Assembly (NCBI RefSeq): GCF_019656335.1
Contig: NZ_BPLZ01000003.1
Coordinates: forward strand, 124,001-188,000
DNA: 64,000 nt
Origin: Pseudomonas sp. NCCP-436
GTDB lineage: Bacteria > Pseudomonadota > Gammaproteobacteria > Pseudomonadales > Pseudomonadaceae
Direction: 5' to 3'
Shown: positions 53,243-62,256 of the stretch, in pieces
Layout of the letters: each line of letters starts with the position of its first letter
Position numbering within the stretch: the first letter of the stretch is position 1
Made by a program: the position numbers and the translations under genes
The notes under the pieces: generated by a model
Database searches by the model: none
Told to the model about the DNA's origin: nothing
Seen by the model: the letters and a program-made list of their open reading frames with translations, nothing else

Positions 53243-53680
53243 TCAGGCGCGATCCGCCAGCGTCACCACGGCCATGGTCACCGATGCCTTGCTGTACAGA
53301 CGTTTCTGTCCGTTCTCCTCACCGAACACCTCCGCTTCGACCACGGTCGCCTGGCGCCCCGCCTTGAGCACCTCGGCGCGGCAGAACAGGTGGGCGCTGC
53401 GCGCCGGGCGCAGCAGGTTGACCTTGAACTCCAGGGTCAGCACCGTCTGCCCTTCGGCCACCAGCGTAGCAGCTGCGGCGCCGGCGGCATGATCGGCCAG
53501 AGAGGTCTGCACGCCGGCATGGATGTAGCCATTCTGCTGCAGGTGACGTGGCAGGATCTCCAGCTCCGCTTCGACCCAGCCCGGGCCGCAGTCGGTCGCC
53601 CGGATACCCAGATCATTGATGAAGTTGGCGTCGGCGAAACCCTGCTCGACCAGTTCGCGATAGCGCGGATGAGCCTGCAT
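53243..53680 (-). CDS. PaaI-type hotdog thioesterase
   Basis: A 145-residue hotdog-fold protein. GWVEAELEILPRHLQQNGYIHAGVQTSLADHAAGAAAATLV contains the Gln/Asn-Gly-x-x-His-Gly/Ala pattern and catalytic-helix Asp, and TVLTLEFKVNLLRPARSAHLFCRAEVLKAGRQ is the characteristic strand pair. It hydrolyses an acyl-CoA thioester. AGGAGG is eight bases before the ATG. It is the last gene of a TetR / acyl-CoA dehydrogenase / thioesterase operon, 11 bp after the dehydrogenase, so the substrates are probably acyl-CoAs from the same pathway. Confidence 0.87.
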   Translation of the reverse strand: MQAHPRYRELVEQGFADANFINDLGIRATDCGPGWVEAELEILPRHLQQNGYIHAGVQTSLADHAAGAAAATLVAEGQTVLTLEFKVNLLRPARSAHLFCRAEVLKAGRQATVVEAEVFGEENGQKRLYSKASVTMAVVTLADRA

Positions 53681-53691
53681 GGCGCCCTCCT

Positions 53692-55341
53692 TCAGGCCAG
53701 GTGGGGCGTGCTGCGCGCCAGCAACGCCTCAACATCGACACCACGCGCCAGCGTACCGTAGACACGGCCACGGCCCTCCAGGCGGCTGGCGATAAAGGCA
53801 TCGGAAACGGTGGCATTGCCCGCCTCCAGCAGCAGTTTGGCCTGCAGCGCCACAGCCATGTCCTCGGTCAGCTGGCGGGCGCGGTACTGGATATCGGCGG
53901 TGTCGCTGAAATCGGCCTTCAGGCGCTGGATATGCGCCCGGAGACGGGCATCGCCATGGCCGTCGCCTAATTCGGCGAACAGCGCATCGAGCACGCCCGG
54001 TTCCTTGGACAGGGCACGCAGCACGTCCAGGCATTGCACGTTGCCGGAGCCTTCCCAGATCGAGTTGACCGGCGCTTCGCGGTACAGGCGCGGCAGGATG
54101 GTTTCCTCGACGTAACCGGCGCCCCCCATGCATTCGCTGGCCTCGTAGATCATTTCCGGGGCGCGCTTGCAGATCCAGTACTTGCCCACGGCCGTGACCA
54201 GGCGGGCGAACTTCTCTTCCTGTTCATCATGCTGGCGATCCAATGCGCGGCCCATGCGCATGGTCAGCGCCAGAGCCGCCTCGCTCTCCAGCGCTAGGTC
54301 GGCCAGCACGTTCTGCATCAGCGGCTGGTCGGCCAGCAGCTTGCCTCCGACCTTGCGATGCGCGCAGTGGTGCGCGGCCTGGGTCAGCGCCTGGCGCATC
54401 AGGCTGCTGGAGCCGACCATGCAGTCGAAGCGGGTCATGGCCACCATCTCGATGATGGTCGGCACGCCGCGACCTTCCTCGCCGATCATCCAGGCCAGGG
54501 CGCCGCGGTATTCCACCTCGCTGGAGGCGTTGGCCCAGTTGCCCAGCTTGTTCTTCAGCCGCTGCACATAGAACTGGTTGCGCGTGCCGTCCGGACGGTG
54601 GCGCGGCAGTAGGAAGCAGGACAGGCCCTTGTCGGTGTAGGCCAGGGTCAGGAAGGCATCGCACATGGGCGCCGAACAGAACCACTTGTGGCCGACCAGT
54701 TCGTAGGCCTGGCCCGGGCCGCCGAGGCCGACCGGGTAGGCGCGGGTGGTGTTGGCGCGCACGTCGGTGCCACCCTGCTTCTCAGTCATGGCCATGCCGA
54801 TGGTGACGCCGGCCTTCTGCTCGATGCCGACATTGCGCGGGTCGTACTCGCTGGCGAGGATCTTCGGCAGCCACACCTCGGCGATGTCCGGCTGCAGGCG
54901 CAGGGCCGGCACGGCGGCGAAGGTCATGGTCAGCGGGCAGCCGCTGGCGGCCTCGGCCTGGCTGTGCAGGTAGGTCAGGCCGGCGCGGGCGACGTGGGCA
55001 CCGGCGCGCGGGTCGACCCAGGGCAGCGAAGGCAGCCCGTGTTCGATGGCGGTGCGCATCAGCTCGTGGTAGGCCGGGTGGAATTCCACCAGGTCGATAC
55101 GGTTGCCGTAGCGATCATGAGTCTTGAACACCGGCCTGTTCTCGTTGGCGAGGAAGCCGGCCTGCATCAGCGGGCCACCGGCCAGGGCGCCGTAGGTGTT
55201 CAGCCGCTCCTCGGCCCAGTCGCCGTGGTAGCGGCGGATCCACTCCTGCAGTGGCAGGTCGAGGCGATAGAGGTTGGCGCCATCGAGCGACGGCACCTGG
55301 TTGAACACTTGGTGGGTCTCGGCGTGCAGGCTGGGTTTCAT
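53692..55341 (-). CDS. AidB-like acyl-CoA dehydrogenase
   Basis: A 549-residue flavoprotein of the AidB/isovaleryl-CoA dehydrogenase-like branch. The FAD-binding segment GMAMTEKQGGTDVRANTTRA and the substrate-side GHKWFCSAPMCDAFLTLA are in the N-terminal half. YEASECMGGAGYVEETILPRLYREAPVNSIWEGSGNVQCLDVLRAL is the classic C-terminal motif. The AidB-like N-terminal extension (LPLQEWIRRYHGDWAEERLNTYGALAGGPLMQAGFLANENRPVF) is present. ATG 55341 overlaps the TetR stop by one base (TGATG), with AAGGAG upstream. It probably oxidises an acyl-CoA; DNA protection as in AidB cannot be excluded. Confidence 0.92.
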   Translation of the reverse strand: MKPSLHAETHQVFNQVPSLDGANLYRLDLPLQEWIRRYHGDWAEERLNTYGALAGGPLMQAGFLANENRPVFKTHDRYGNRIDLVEFHPAYHELMRTAIEHGLPSLPWVDPRAGAHVARAGLTYLHSQAEAASGCPLTMTFAAVPALRLQPDIAEVWLPKILASEYDPRNVGIEQKAGVTIGMAMTEKQGGTDVRANTTRAYPVGLGGPGQAYELVGHKWFCSAPMCDAFLTLAYTDKGLSCFLLPRHRPDGTRNQFYVQRLKNKLGNWANASSEVEYRGALAWMIGEEGRGVPTIIEMVAMTRFDCMVGSSSLMRQALTQAAHHCAHRKVGGKLLADQPLMQNVLADLALESEAALALTMRMGRALDRQHDEQEEKFARLVTAVGKYWICKRAPEMIYEASECMGGAGYVEETILPRLYREAPVNSIWEGSGNVQCLDVLRALSKEPGVLDALFAELGDGHGDARLRAHIQRLKADFSDTADIQYRARQLTEDMAVALQAKLLLEAGNATVSDAFIASRLEGRGRVYGTLARGVDVEALLARSTPHLA

Positions 55342-55979
55342 CACTGAGGCTCCTTGGCGCCGACGGCGCGCAGGCAGAAGGTGACAATTCCGGAACTGAC
55401 CTCGGCCAGTTCCAGACTGGGTTGGCCGGCTTCGCGGGCAGCCCGCGCCGGCGGTGACAGCGGCCCGACCAGGGCCTCGGCAATCGCGCCGACCAGGCAG
55501 GCAGCCACCAGGCTGCTCTGCCGAACCTGAAACTCGCCACTGTGCGTGCCCTGTTCGAGCAGTTCGACGAACAGCTCGGCATAGGCTTCACGGTACAGCA
55601 GACGCTGCTCGTCCACCTCGGCCTCGACCGGTTCGGCGATCAGGGCAAAGGCCAACTGCCGGCTGTGCCAGGCGCGCGCGGCGAACTGCTGCAGTCCCTG
55701 GCGCAAGCGCTGCGTGGCACTGCCGGAGCCGCGCAAAGCTGCGGCCAGGGCATCGACCTCGCGCTGGCTGGCCTGGGCAAAAACCTCGGCGGCCAGTTCG
55801 CCCTTGCTGCGGAAATGGCGGTAGAGGCTGCCGGTGGCGATACCGACTTCCTCGGCCAGCGCCTGCATGGTGAGCGCCGCGAAGCCGCCGGCGGCGACCC
55901 GCGCTAGAGCACAGGCAAGGATGCGCCGGCGCAGGGCCTGGTCACGGTCGAGCCGGGCGGCGGTGATACGGTAGGCCAT
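55341..55979 (-). CDS. TetR-family transcriptional regulator
   Basis: A 212-residue regulator. The N-terminal helix-turn-helix is RRRILACALARVAAGGFAALTMQALAEEVGIATGSLYRHFRSKGELAAEVFAQA, followed by an all-helical ligand domain. It is the first gene of an operon with the acyl-CoA dehydrogenase and thioesterase, and its start codon lies inside a large inverted repeat (55976-56030), so it is almost certainly autoregulated. The ligand is likely an acyl-CoA. ATG 55979 (MAYRITAARL) is the only sensible start. Confidence 0.9.
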   Translation of the reverse strand: MAYRITAARLDRDQALRRRILACALARVAAGGFAALTMQALAEEVGIATGSLYRHFRSKGELAAEVFAQASQREVDALAAALRGSGSATQRLRQGLQQFAARAWHSRQLAFALIAEPVEAEVDEQRLLYREAYAELFVELLEQGTHSGEFQVRQSSLVAACLVGAIAEALVGPLSPPARAAREAGQPSLELAEVSSGIVTFCLRAVGAKEPQ

Positions 55980-56030
55980 GATCTGAATCCTGATTCACTG
56001 ACAAGTAGTGAATCAGGATTCAGATCATGG
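55976..56030. promoter_or_regulatory. Double-palindrome TetR operator over the tetR start codon
   Basis: A perfect inverted repeat with 24-bp arms (55976-55999 and 56007-56030) and a 7-base spacer GACAAGT. Each arm itself holds the palindrome TGAATC-NN-GATTCA (55984-55997 and 56009-56022), 25 bp apart centre to centre. This is a strong operator candidate for the adjacent TetR regulator. The left arm includes its ATG. Confidence 0.85.
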
Positions 56031-56140
56031 CTAAAGGGACGATCCGGCCAAAACTGCGGCTGGATAGGTGCCAAATGGAGTGAACGGCACGCCACCAGCA
56101 CCGAGAACGTGACTGCGACGGAGCTGGGTGTACTCGCGGA

Positions 56141-58534
56141 TCAGACGATGGCCGGCTGGCACAGTACCCAGTCGTGCAAGAGAGCGCGCAGCTCATCGAA
56201 CTTCACCGGCTTGGCCAGGTAGTCGCTCATACCCGCTGCCAGGCAGCGCTCACGGTCACCACTGTGACCGTGAGCTGTGATCGCCAGCACCGGAATAGCC
56301 GCACAGCCTGGCAAGGCGCGCAATGCACGACAGGTAGCAAAACCGTCCATCACTGGCATCTGGCAATCCAGCAGAACAGCGTCCATATGCTCCTGACGCA
56401 ACAACTCAAGGGCTTCGGCGCCATTGTCGGCCGTGCGCACGCGATAGCCGAGCTTGAGCAGCATGCCGCGCGTGACCAACTGATTGATGGCATTGTCCTC
56501 CACGACCAGCACGGTGCACTGATGCGCCTGACGCACAACCTCGCCGTCCCCGCGCCGCTGCGAGCGTGCCGACGCAGCGAGCAACGTCTGGGGCGCCAGT
56601 ACCAGTGGCACCTGCATGCGGAAGCAGCAGCCTGCGCCGGGCGCCGACTCATGCGTCAGCGTCCCGCCCTGCAGGTCGACCAGTTGCCGGCAGATCGACA
56701 GGCCGATACCCAGCCCGCCATATTTGCGCGTTATGGTGCCGTCCAACTGCAGAAAGCGCTGGTAGAGATCAGTCTCACCGTCGGCCAGACCGATTCCGCT
56801 ATCGCGAACCTCCACCGCCAGCATGAGGCTGTGCTCGTTGCGGCTTAGCGGAGCTATGCGCAGGCTCACCTGTCCTTCATTGGTGAATTTGATGGCATTG
56901 TCCAACAGGTAGCCCAGTGCCTGGGACAATTTGCCGGCGTCTCCCTCCAGAGTATCGGGCAGGCTTTCGTCCAGCCGCATCCTGAATGAAAGCCCCTTGC
57001 CTTCAGCCCGCGCGGAGTATTGCGCGCACAATCCGTCGAACAGACCGCGCAGGCTGAAAGCTTCGCGTCGCGGGTAAAGCTTGCCGGCCTGCAACTCGGT
57101 GAGCGCGAGGATGTCATTGACCATCCGCATCATGTCGCGGGCCGAGGCCGATGCTGTCTGATGGTACTGTTCCAGCTCGTCATCCATCTTCACCGTCTGC
57201 ATCAGCTCCAGCGAGCCGATCACGCCATTCATCGGTGTACGCAGCTCATGGGTAACGGTGGCAAGGAACTCGTCCTTGAAGCGGTTGCTGTCGGCCAGCT
57301 CCTGGTTCAGCGCCTCCAGCTTGTCACCGGCATCCTGCAGGATGCGCGTGCGCTCCTCCTTCATGGCGTTGATGCGGTCGGCCAGTGCCAACGACAGCAG
57401 TCCCACCTCCAGAGCCGAACCGATCTGGCTGGCGTACATGGTGAGAAAGACATTGGGCAGATAACCGAGCACCATCAGCGTGTTGATGATGCCGCCGAGC
57501 AGGAAGGCGGTCCAGGCGAAGATGAAGTAACGCGCCACACGCATGCCGCGCAACCAGGAAAGGATACCGGCCGAGAAGATCAGCACAGTGAAACTCAACG
57601 CCAGATAAGTGGCCAGGCGCAGTGCGAGAGCGTAACTGGCGGTCAGGGCCAGCACCATTACCAGCGCGCCACCGGCCATCATCAGCATCAGTGCACGGTC
57701 TATCCATGGACTGTGCTCGGAGGTATGCAGGAAGCTACGGGCGAACTGGCAGCCGAACAGCACCGCTGAACCGATCAGGAAGGGCGTAGCGGCATTGGCC
57801 CACCAGGGGCTGTCAGGCCAAAAGTACTCGATACCGGCACCGTTGACCGAGATTTGGTAGAGACCGAAGGAAGCAATGTAGAGGATGTAATAGAGGTAAC
57901 TGGTGTCACGCACACTGAGGAAGATGAACAGGTTGTACACCAGCATCACCAGCAGCACACCGTAGATGATGCCCAGTACATAAATACGGCCCGGCTGGTG
58001 CTCCAGGTACGCATTGGGCGACCACAGGGTCAACGGTGCCTGGAGCGAACCCTGGCTTTCCAGGCGCAGGTACACACGCTGTGCCTGGCCCGGCTCCAGC
58101 CTCAGCTCGAACAGGTGGTTGTTCAGCCGGATCTGGCGACTATCGAACGGCAACGTATCGCCGGTTCGCTGTGCCAGCATGAAGCGGCCATCGGCACCGG
58201 GCAGGTAGAGTTCGATATGGTCGAGCGGCGGATAGCTCAGCTCCAGCAGCCAATCGCGCGCGCCCGTCGCTCGCAGTGGACGATATTCCAGATCCAGCCT
58301 CAGCCAGAACACCGAACGCGAGTAACCGGCATTGAGCACTGGCTTGTCATGCAGACGAAAGCTGCCCTGCAGCGCAGGCGACACCACGTCGTCGATACTG
58401 GCATCGCCACGCACGTCCTCAAACACGTACATGCTCTGCCCCAACGGCAGCATGCGCATCTGTTCGTCAAAGGTAACGGCGCCCACAAGCGAAGGAAAAA
58501 CGAGGCTCAGAAAGATTAAGAGCAGCCGGTACAT
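56141..58534 (-). CDS. Hybrid sensor histidine kinase with 7TMR-DISM sensor
   Basis: A 797-residue hybrid kinase. A signal-like segment and the 7TMR-DISM extracellular domain (about 20-175, with RSVFWLRLDLEYRPL and ELSYPPLDHIELYLP) are followed by seven membrane helices (about 180-385). Next come a HisKA domain with His429 (FLATVTHELRTPMNGVIGSLEL), a HATPase domain (DNAIKFTNEG, DSGIGL, GGLGIGLSICRQL), and a C-terminal receiver with phospho-Asp723 (AVLLDCQMPVMDG). ATG 58534 (MYRLLLIFL) with a G-rich ribosome site is preferred to the TTG at 58546. It resembles the LadS/RetS group but has only one receiver. Signal and partner are unknown. Confidence 0.93.
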   Translation of the reverse strand: MYRLLLIFLSLVFPSLVGAVTFDEQMRMLPLGQSMYVFEDVRGDASIDDVVSPALQGSFRLHDKPVLNAGYSRSVFWLRLDLEYRPLRATGARDWLLELSYPPLDHIELYLPGADGRFMLAQRTGDTLPFDSRQIRLNNHLFELRLEPGQAQRVYLRLESQGSLQAPLTLWSPNAYLEHQPGRIYVLGIIYGVLLVMLVYNLFIFLSVRDTSYLYYILYIASFGLYQISVNGAGIEYFWPDSPWWANAATPFLIGSAVLFGCQFARSFLHTSEHSPWIDRALMLMMAGGALVMVLALTASYALALRLATYLALSFTVLIFSAGILSWLRGMRVARYFIFAWTAFLLGGIINTLMVLGYLPNVFLTMYASQIGSALEVGLLSLALADRINAMKEERTRILQDAGDKLEALNQELADSNRFKDEFLATVTHELRTPMNGVIGSLELMQTVKMDDELEQYHQTASASARDMMRMVNDILALTELQAGKLYPRREAFSLRGLFDGLCAQYSARAEGKGLSFRMRLDESLPDTLEGDAGKLSQALGYLLDNAIKFTNEGQVSLRIAPLSRNEHSLMLAVEVRDSGIGLADGETDLYQRFLQLDGTITRKYGGLGIGLSICRQLVDLQGGTLTHESAPGAGCCFRMQVPLVLAPQTLLAASARSQRRGDGEVVRQAHQCTVLVVEDNAINQLVTRGMLLKLGYRVRTADNGAEALELLRQEHMDAVLLDCQMPVMDGFATCRALRALPGCAAIPVLAITAHGHSGDRERCLAAGMSDYLAKPVKFDELRALLHDWVLCQPAIV

Positions 58535-58622
58535 ACGCCCCCACAAGCCCTGTCGAACGACATCGGGCCCCCATTCCCCTCTGTGATGTCGTCACGCACG
58601 GCAGACTTATATTTGAAGCGCC

Positions 58623-59513
58623 CTACTCTAGGGGCAGGAGTTTCGCTTTTCCAGATTCAGACGGCAGATTGAGCAACGCTTCGCCAATGGCCTCGGCCAG
58701 GTACTTCAGGGAGAACACCCCGCCATAGGTCCAGGTCGACGGCATACCGGCGAAGCGCTGTTCACGCACAAAGGGCATCGCCTGCCACAAGGGCGAGGCG
58801 AACAGTTGAGCTTCCTGAGCGAAGGGCTCTATATGCAGCACCACTCCCTGGTCGATGCGTCCCAGAGTAGTGATGGGCACCTGGGTAATACCCCACGGAC
58901 TCGGCTCCAGCTGGATCGCCGGCTGCAGACCGAGCAACTCCAGCGCGTGCTGTGGCATTGAATTGGGGCCGTTGATAAAGGCCGCAGTCGGCGACGAGAA
59001 ACGAATCACCGTAACTGCCGGCAAATGCTCACCATAGTGAGCGTGCAGACGCTCACGCCAGTTTGCCAGTTCGGCCTCCATGACCTTTAGGCGCTGCTCG
59101 GCCAAGGCCTCGCGCCCGAGTGAGCGTGCCAGGTCGAGAAACGCCTTGCGCTGCACCTGCAGGTTATCGTGCTGCTGGCTGAAGCCCTGATATACCTGAA
59201 CCGGCGCGATGCGCTCGAGCAACGGCCGGATGTCTTCAAGCAGCGGCGGAATAACGATCAGCTGCGGCCGCAACTCAGCCAGCAATTCGAGGTTGGGCTC
59301 CAGGCGCGAGCCGACCGAGGGCACTTCATCTGGCAACGGCGGACGTACCACCCAGGCCCGGTAGTCGCCGGCATCCGCCACAGCCAGTGGCGTTACATCG
59401 AGCATAAGCAGGTGCTCGGTGGCCTCCCAGCTCAGCGCCGCCACCCGGGGTGTATCGCTGGCCCACACGGGGGGCAGCCAGAATAACAGTGCACACAACA
59501 GCCAGCGACTCAT
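58623..59513 (-). CDS. FhuD/FecB-like siderophore-iron binding protein
   Basis: A 296-residue periplasmic binding protein with signal peptide (MSRWLLCALLFWLPPVWA, cleavage near VWA|SDT). Typical class III features are RVAALSWEATEHLLMLDVTPLAVAD, SRLEPNLELLAELRPQLIVIPP and VLHIEPFAQEAQLFASPLWQAMPFVREQRFAGM. It captures ferric siderophores and delivers them to the permease. Its start overlaps the permease stop by four bases (ATGA). It is the last gene of the FhuF-ATPase-permease-binding protein operon. Confidence 0.9.
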   Translation of the reverse strand: MSRWLLCALLFWLPPVWASDTPRVAALSWEATEHLLMLDVTPLAVADAGDYRAWVVRPPLPDEVPSVGSRLEPNLELLAELRPQLIVIPPLLEDIRPLLERIAPVQVYQGFSQQHDNLQVQRKAFLDLARSLGREALAEQRLKVMEAELANWRERLHAHYGEHLPAVTVIRFSSPTAAFINGPNSMPQHALELLGLQPAIQLEPSPWGITQVPITTLGRIDQGVVLHIEPFAQEAQLFASPLWQAMPFVREQRFAGMPSTWTYGGVFSLKYLAEAIGEALLNLPSESGKAKLLPLE

Positions 59514-61486
59514 GACAGTCTCCCGCGAACCAGCAGGTAGACGAAATATCCACCGCAGAGCACCGAGGCGACGATGCCCACCGGAATCTGCAAAGGGAAA
59601 ATCAGCGTGCGTCCAACCCAGTCGGCCAGCAGCATCAGCACTGCACCGAGCCCGGCAGCGAGCAACAGTTGCGCAGCCACCCGGCGCGCACCGAGTAACG
59701 CCGCGATATGAGGCGCCAGCAAACCAAGGAATGCCACCGGCCCAAGCAGACTGGTGACCAGCGCACAAAGCAACGCCACCAGCACCAGTACGACCAGACG
59801 TAGTCGCGGGACGTTAAGCCCGCGACTGGCGGCCACCCCGTCACCAATGCCGATCAACGTCAGCGCACGCTGGAACAACAATGCCAAGGCGCCGAAAAGC
59901 AGCACCCCCAAAGCCAGCCACGACGCCTGCTGAGGTGTGGCGCGATAGGTGGAGCCCGCCAGCCAGCCCAGCAATGCGAACGAATCCCCCGTGCCCTTGG
60001 CCAGCACAAACTGCAGCGCAGCGTTCAGCAACGCGCCGAGGGAAATACCCAGCAACGCCATCAAAGCCGGGGAATAATGGTGACGCCGGCCCAGCAGCAT
60101 CAACACCACCAGCACTAGCAGACTGCCGATGAACGCGGCCAGCGGAGCGACCGCGCCGAACGCAGAACCACCGAAAAGGATCAGCACCAGCATCACCGCC
60201 AGGGTGGCGCCTGCGGAAAGACCGAGAATATCCGGGCTGGCCAGTGGATTACGCAGCAGGCGGTGCAATAGCAGGCCGGAAATCGCCAGCCCGGCACCAG
60301 CAGAAGCAGCGGTGAGCACACGCGGCCAGCGTAGTGACCAGAGCAGTGCCGACGGCCATTCCAGACGCCAGCCATCGAGGCCGCGGGCAAGCCCCAAAGC
60401 CAGTACCAGTGCGATCCCGGCCAGAATCCCAACCCGGAGCGCGCCGCGCCAACCAAAGCATTCGGCACCAGCCGGCAGTTGCAGACCGTGTGGATCTTCC
60501 GCTGCCAGATGCCGACGCGCCAGCCACAACAGCACCGGCGCACCGATCAATGCGGCTGCGGCGCCACTGGGTACCAATTGGCCACTGACACGATTGCCCA
60601 GCAAAGCCAGCACATCAGTACCGAGCAGCAGCACGGCACCGAGCAGGGTGCTGTAGAGCAGCTCATCACGCGCCGTACGGGCGCCAAGCATCTTGGCCAT
60701 ATTCGGTGTGAGCAGGCCGATGAAGCCGATCAGCCCCACCGCAGTGATCGATACCGCACACAGCCAAAGCGCTGCCAGAAACAGCATCAGCATCACCGGC
60801 CACAGGGCCAGGCCACGTCCCTGGGCAGCTTCGCTGCCGAGTTGCAGCAGGCTCAACGGTCGCGGCGCCAGCAGCAACAACGGCACAATCAGCAGCAACT
60901 TGGGCCATAACCACTGCACCCAGTGCCAGTCGATCTGCGCCAGGTCTCCTGCGCCCCAAACGAACAAACCCTGGGTGTACTGGTTGTTGATCAGCACCAA
61001 CCCGGCAGCCAACGCACCGAGCAGCAGATTCATCGCCATGCCGCCTAGCACCAGCGGCAAACCGCCGATACCACTGCGACCGGCAATCAACAGAACCAGA
61101 CCGACCGCCAGTAGTGCTCCAGCGAGCGCAGCCCACTGACCGTGATTGGCGGCAAAGGCTGGCAGCAGCAGGGTCGCCAGCACCAGCCCGAGCCAGGCCC
61201 CGGAAGACGCGCCGATGGTCATCGGTGAAACCAGGCGGTTCTGAGTGATCTGTTGCAACAGACTGCCGGATACCCCCAGCGCAGCGCCCACCAGCAGGGC
61301 CATACAGAGTCGTGGCAGCGCCGACAACTGCAATTGCAGACGCTCGAAACTCTCCCCGGTCGCCCCAAGAATGCTCCATAGATCGAACGGGCCGAGATCA
61401 GTCGCAAGGCACAGATGCAGCAACGTCAGAAGCAACAGCAGGAGAAATGTCAGGACATGGCGTGCTGGCGCCCAAACGGACATCAT
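59510..61486 (-). CDS. FhuB-like fused siderophore-iron ABC permease
   Basis: A 658-residue permease made of two tandem FecCD-type halves, as in FhuB, with about 20 membrane segments. The halves are shown by the repeat LGVSGSLLQQITQNRLVSPMTIGASSGAWLGL / LAISGLLLHRLLRNPLASPDILGLSAGATLAV and the paired end motifs GFIGLLTPNMAKMLGARTARDELLYS / AFLGLLAPHIAALLGARRVAAQLLL. It moves ferric siderophore into the cytoplasm using the ATPase encoded by the preceding gene. ATG 61486 (or 61483) lies 2 bp after that gene's stop. Confidence 0.93.
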   Translation of the reverse strand: MMSVWAPARHVLTFLLLLLLTLLHLCLATDLGPFDLWSILGATGESFERLQLQLSALPRLCMALLVGAALGVSGSLLQQITQNRLVSPMTIGASSGAWLGLVLATLLLPAFAANHGQWAALAGALLAVGLVLLIAGRSGIGGLPLVLGGMAMNLLLGALAAGLVLINNQYTQGLFVWGAGDLAQIDWHWVQWLWPKLLLIVPLLLLAPRPLSLLQLGSEAAQGRGLALWPVMLMLFLAALWLCAVSITAVGLIGFIGLLTPNMAKMLGARTARDELLYSTLLGAVLLLGTDVLALLGNRVSGQLVPSGAAAALIGAPVLLWLARRHLAAEDPHGLQLPAGAECFGWRGALRVGILAGIALVLALGLARGLDGWRLEWPSALLWSLRWPRVLTAASAGAGLAISGLLLHRLLRNPLASPDILGLSAGATLAVMLVLILFGGSAFGAVAPLAAFIGSLLVLVVLMLLGRRHHYSPALMALLGISLGALLNAALQFVLAKGTGDSFALLGWLAGSTYRATPQQASWLALGVLLFGALALLFQRALTLIGIGDGVAASRGLNVPRLRLVVLVLVALLCALVTSLLGPVAFLGLLAPHIAALLGARRVAAQLLLAAGLGAVLMLLADWVGRTLIFPLQIPVGIVASVLCGGYFVYLLVRGRLS

Positions 61487-61488
61487 GC

Positions 61489-62256
61489 TCAGGCCACCAC
61501 GGCGATCTTGCGTACGCTGCCAGGCTGCTCGATCAACTGGATATCGATATCGTAAAGCTGGCTAAGCAGTAGGCCGTCAAGCAACTCATCCGGGCTGCCG
61601 TCGAAGAAAATGCGACCCTGCTTGAGTGCGATCACCCGATCGGCATGCCGCGCGGTCAGGTTGATGTCGTGAAGAATGGCCACGACTCCACGCCCACTGT
61701 CGCGATTGAGCCGGCGTAACAGCCCCATCAGTTCATACTGGTGCGCAAGATCGAGCGCCGAGGTCGGCTCATCGAGCAGCAGCAAGGGTGATTGCTGCGC
61801 CAGCAGCATGGCGATCCAGGCACGCTGGCGCTCACCGCCGGAAAGGCTGTCGGCCAGATGATCGGCATACTGAGCGACATCGGTCTGCCTCAGCGCCCGC
61901 TCCACCGCCGCATGATCCTCGGCACGCCAGCGACCAAGCAAACCTCGCCAGGGGAAACGCCCCAGACGCACCAGCTCACGCACGGTCAGACCGGCCACAT
62001 CGGGCAGATGCTGCGGCAGGAAAGCCACGCGCCGGGCAAAATCACGTGCGGAAAAGCGCTGCAAGGGCTGCCCATCGAGCTGCAGGACACCCTGTGTCGG
62101 CTGCAGTTGACGCGCCAGCAGATTCATCAGAGTCGACTTGCCCGAGCCGTTGTGGCCGAGGATCACGGTGAAACGATCCCCCTCCAGGTGCAGCTCATCC
62201 AGCGCCAGCGTTAGCCGCTCGCCACGGCGCACTTCGATATCACGCAACTTCAGCAT
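61489..62256 (-). CDS. FhuC/FecE-like siderophore ABC ATPase
   Basis: A 255-residue ABC ATPase. Walker A is GHNGSGKST, the signature is LSGGERQR, and Walker B is LLLLDEPTSALD, followed by the H-loop ILHDINLTARHADRV. The start overlaps the stop of the FhuF-like gene by seven bases, so the four genes are tightly coupled. It powers the fused permease. Confidence 0.94.
   Translation of the reverse strand: MLKLRDIEVRRGERLTLALDELHLEGDRFTVILGHNGSGKSTLMNLLARQLQPTQGVLQLDGQPLQRFSARDFARRVAFLPQHLPDVAGLTVRELVRLGRFPWRGLLGRWRAEDHAAVERALRQTDVAQYADHLADSLSGGERQRAWIAMLLAQQSPLLLLDEPTSALDLAHQYELMGLLRRLNRDSGRGVVAILHDINLTARHADRVIALKQGRIFFDGSPDELLDGLLLSQLYDIDIQLIEQPGSVRKIAVVA

Noticed and set aside
56026..56082. 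18-codon open frame on the plus strand starting within the TetR palindrome
   Set aside because: Its ATG arises from the mirrored tetR start in the inverted repeat; it is too short and has no ribosome site of its own.
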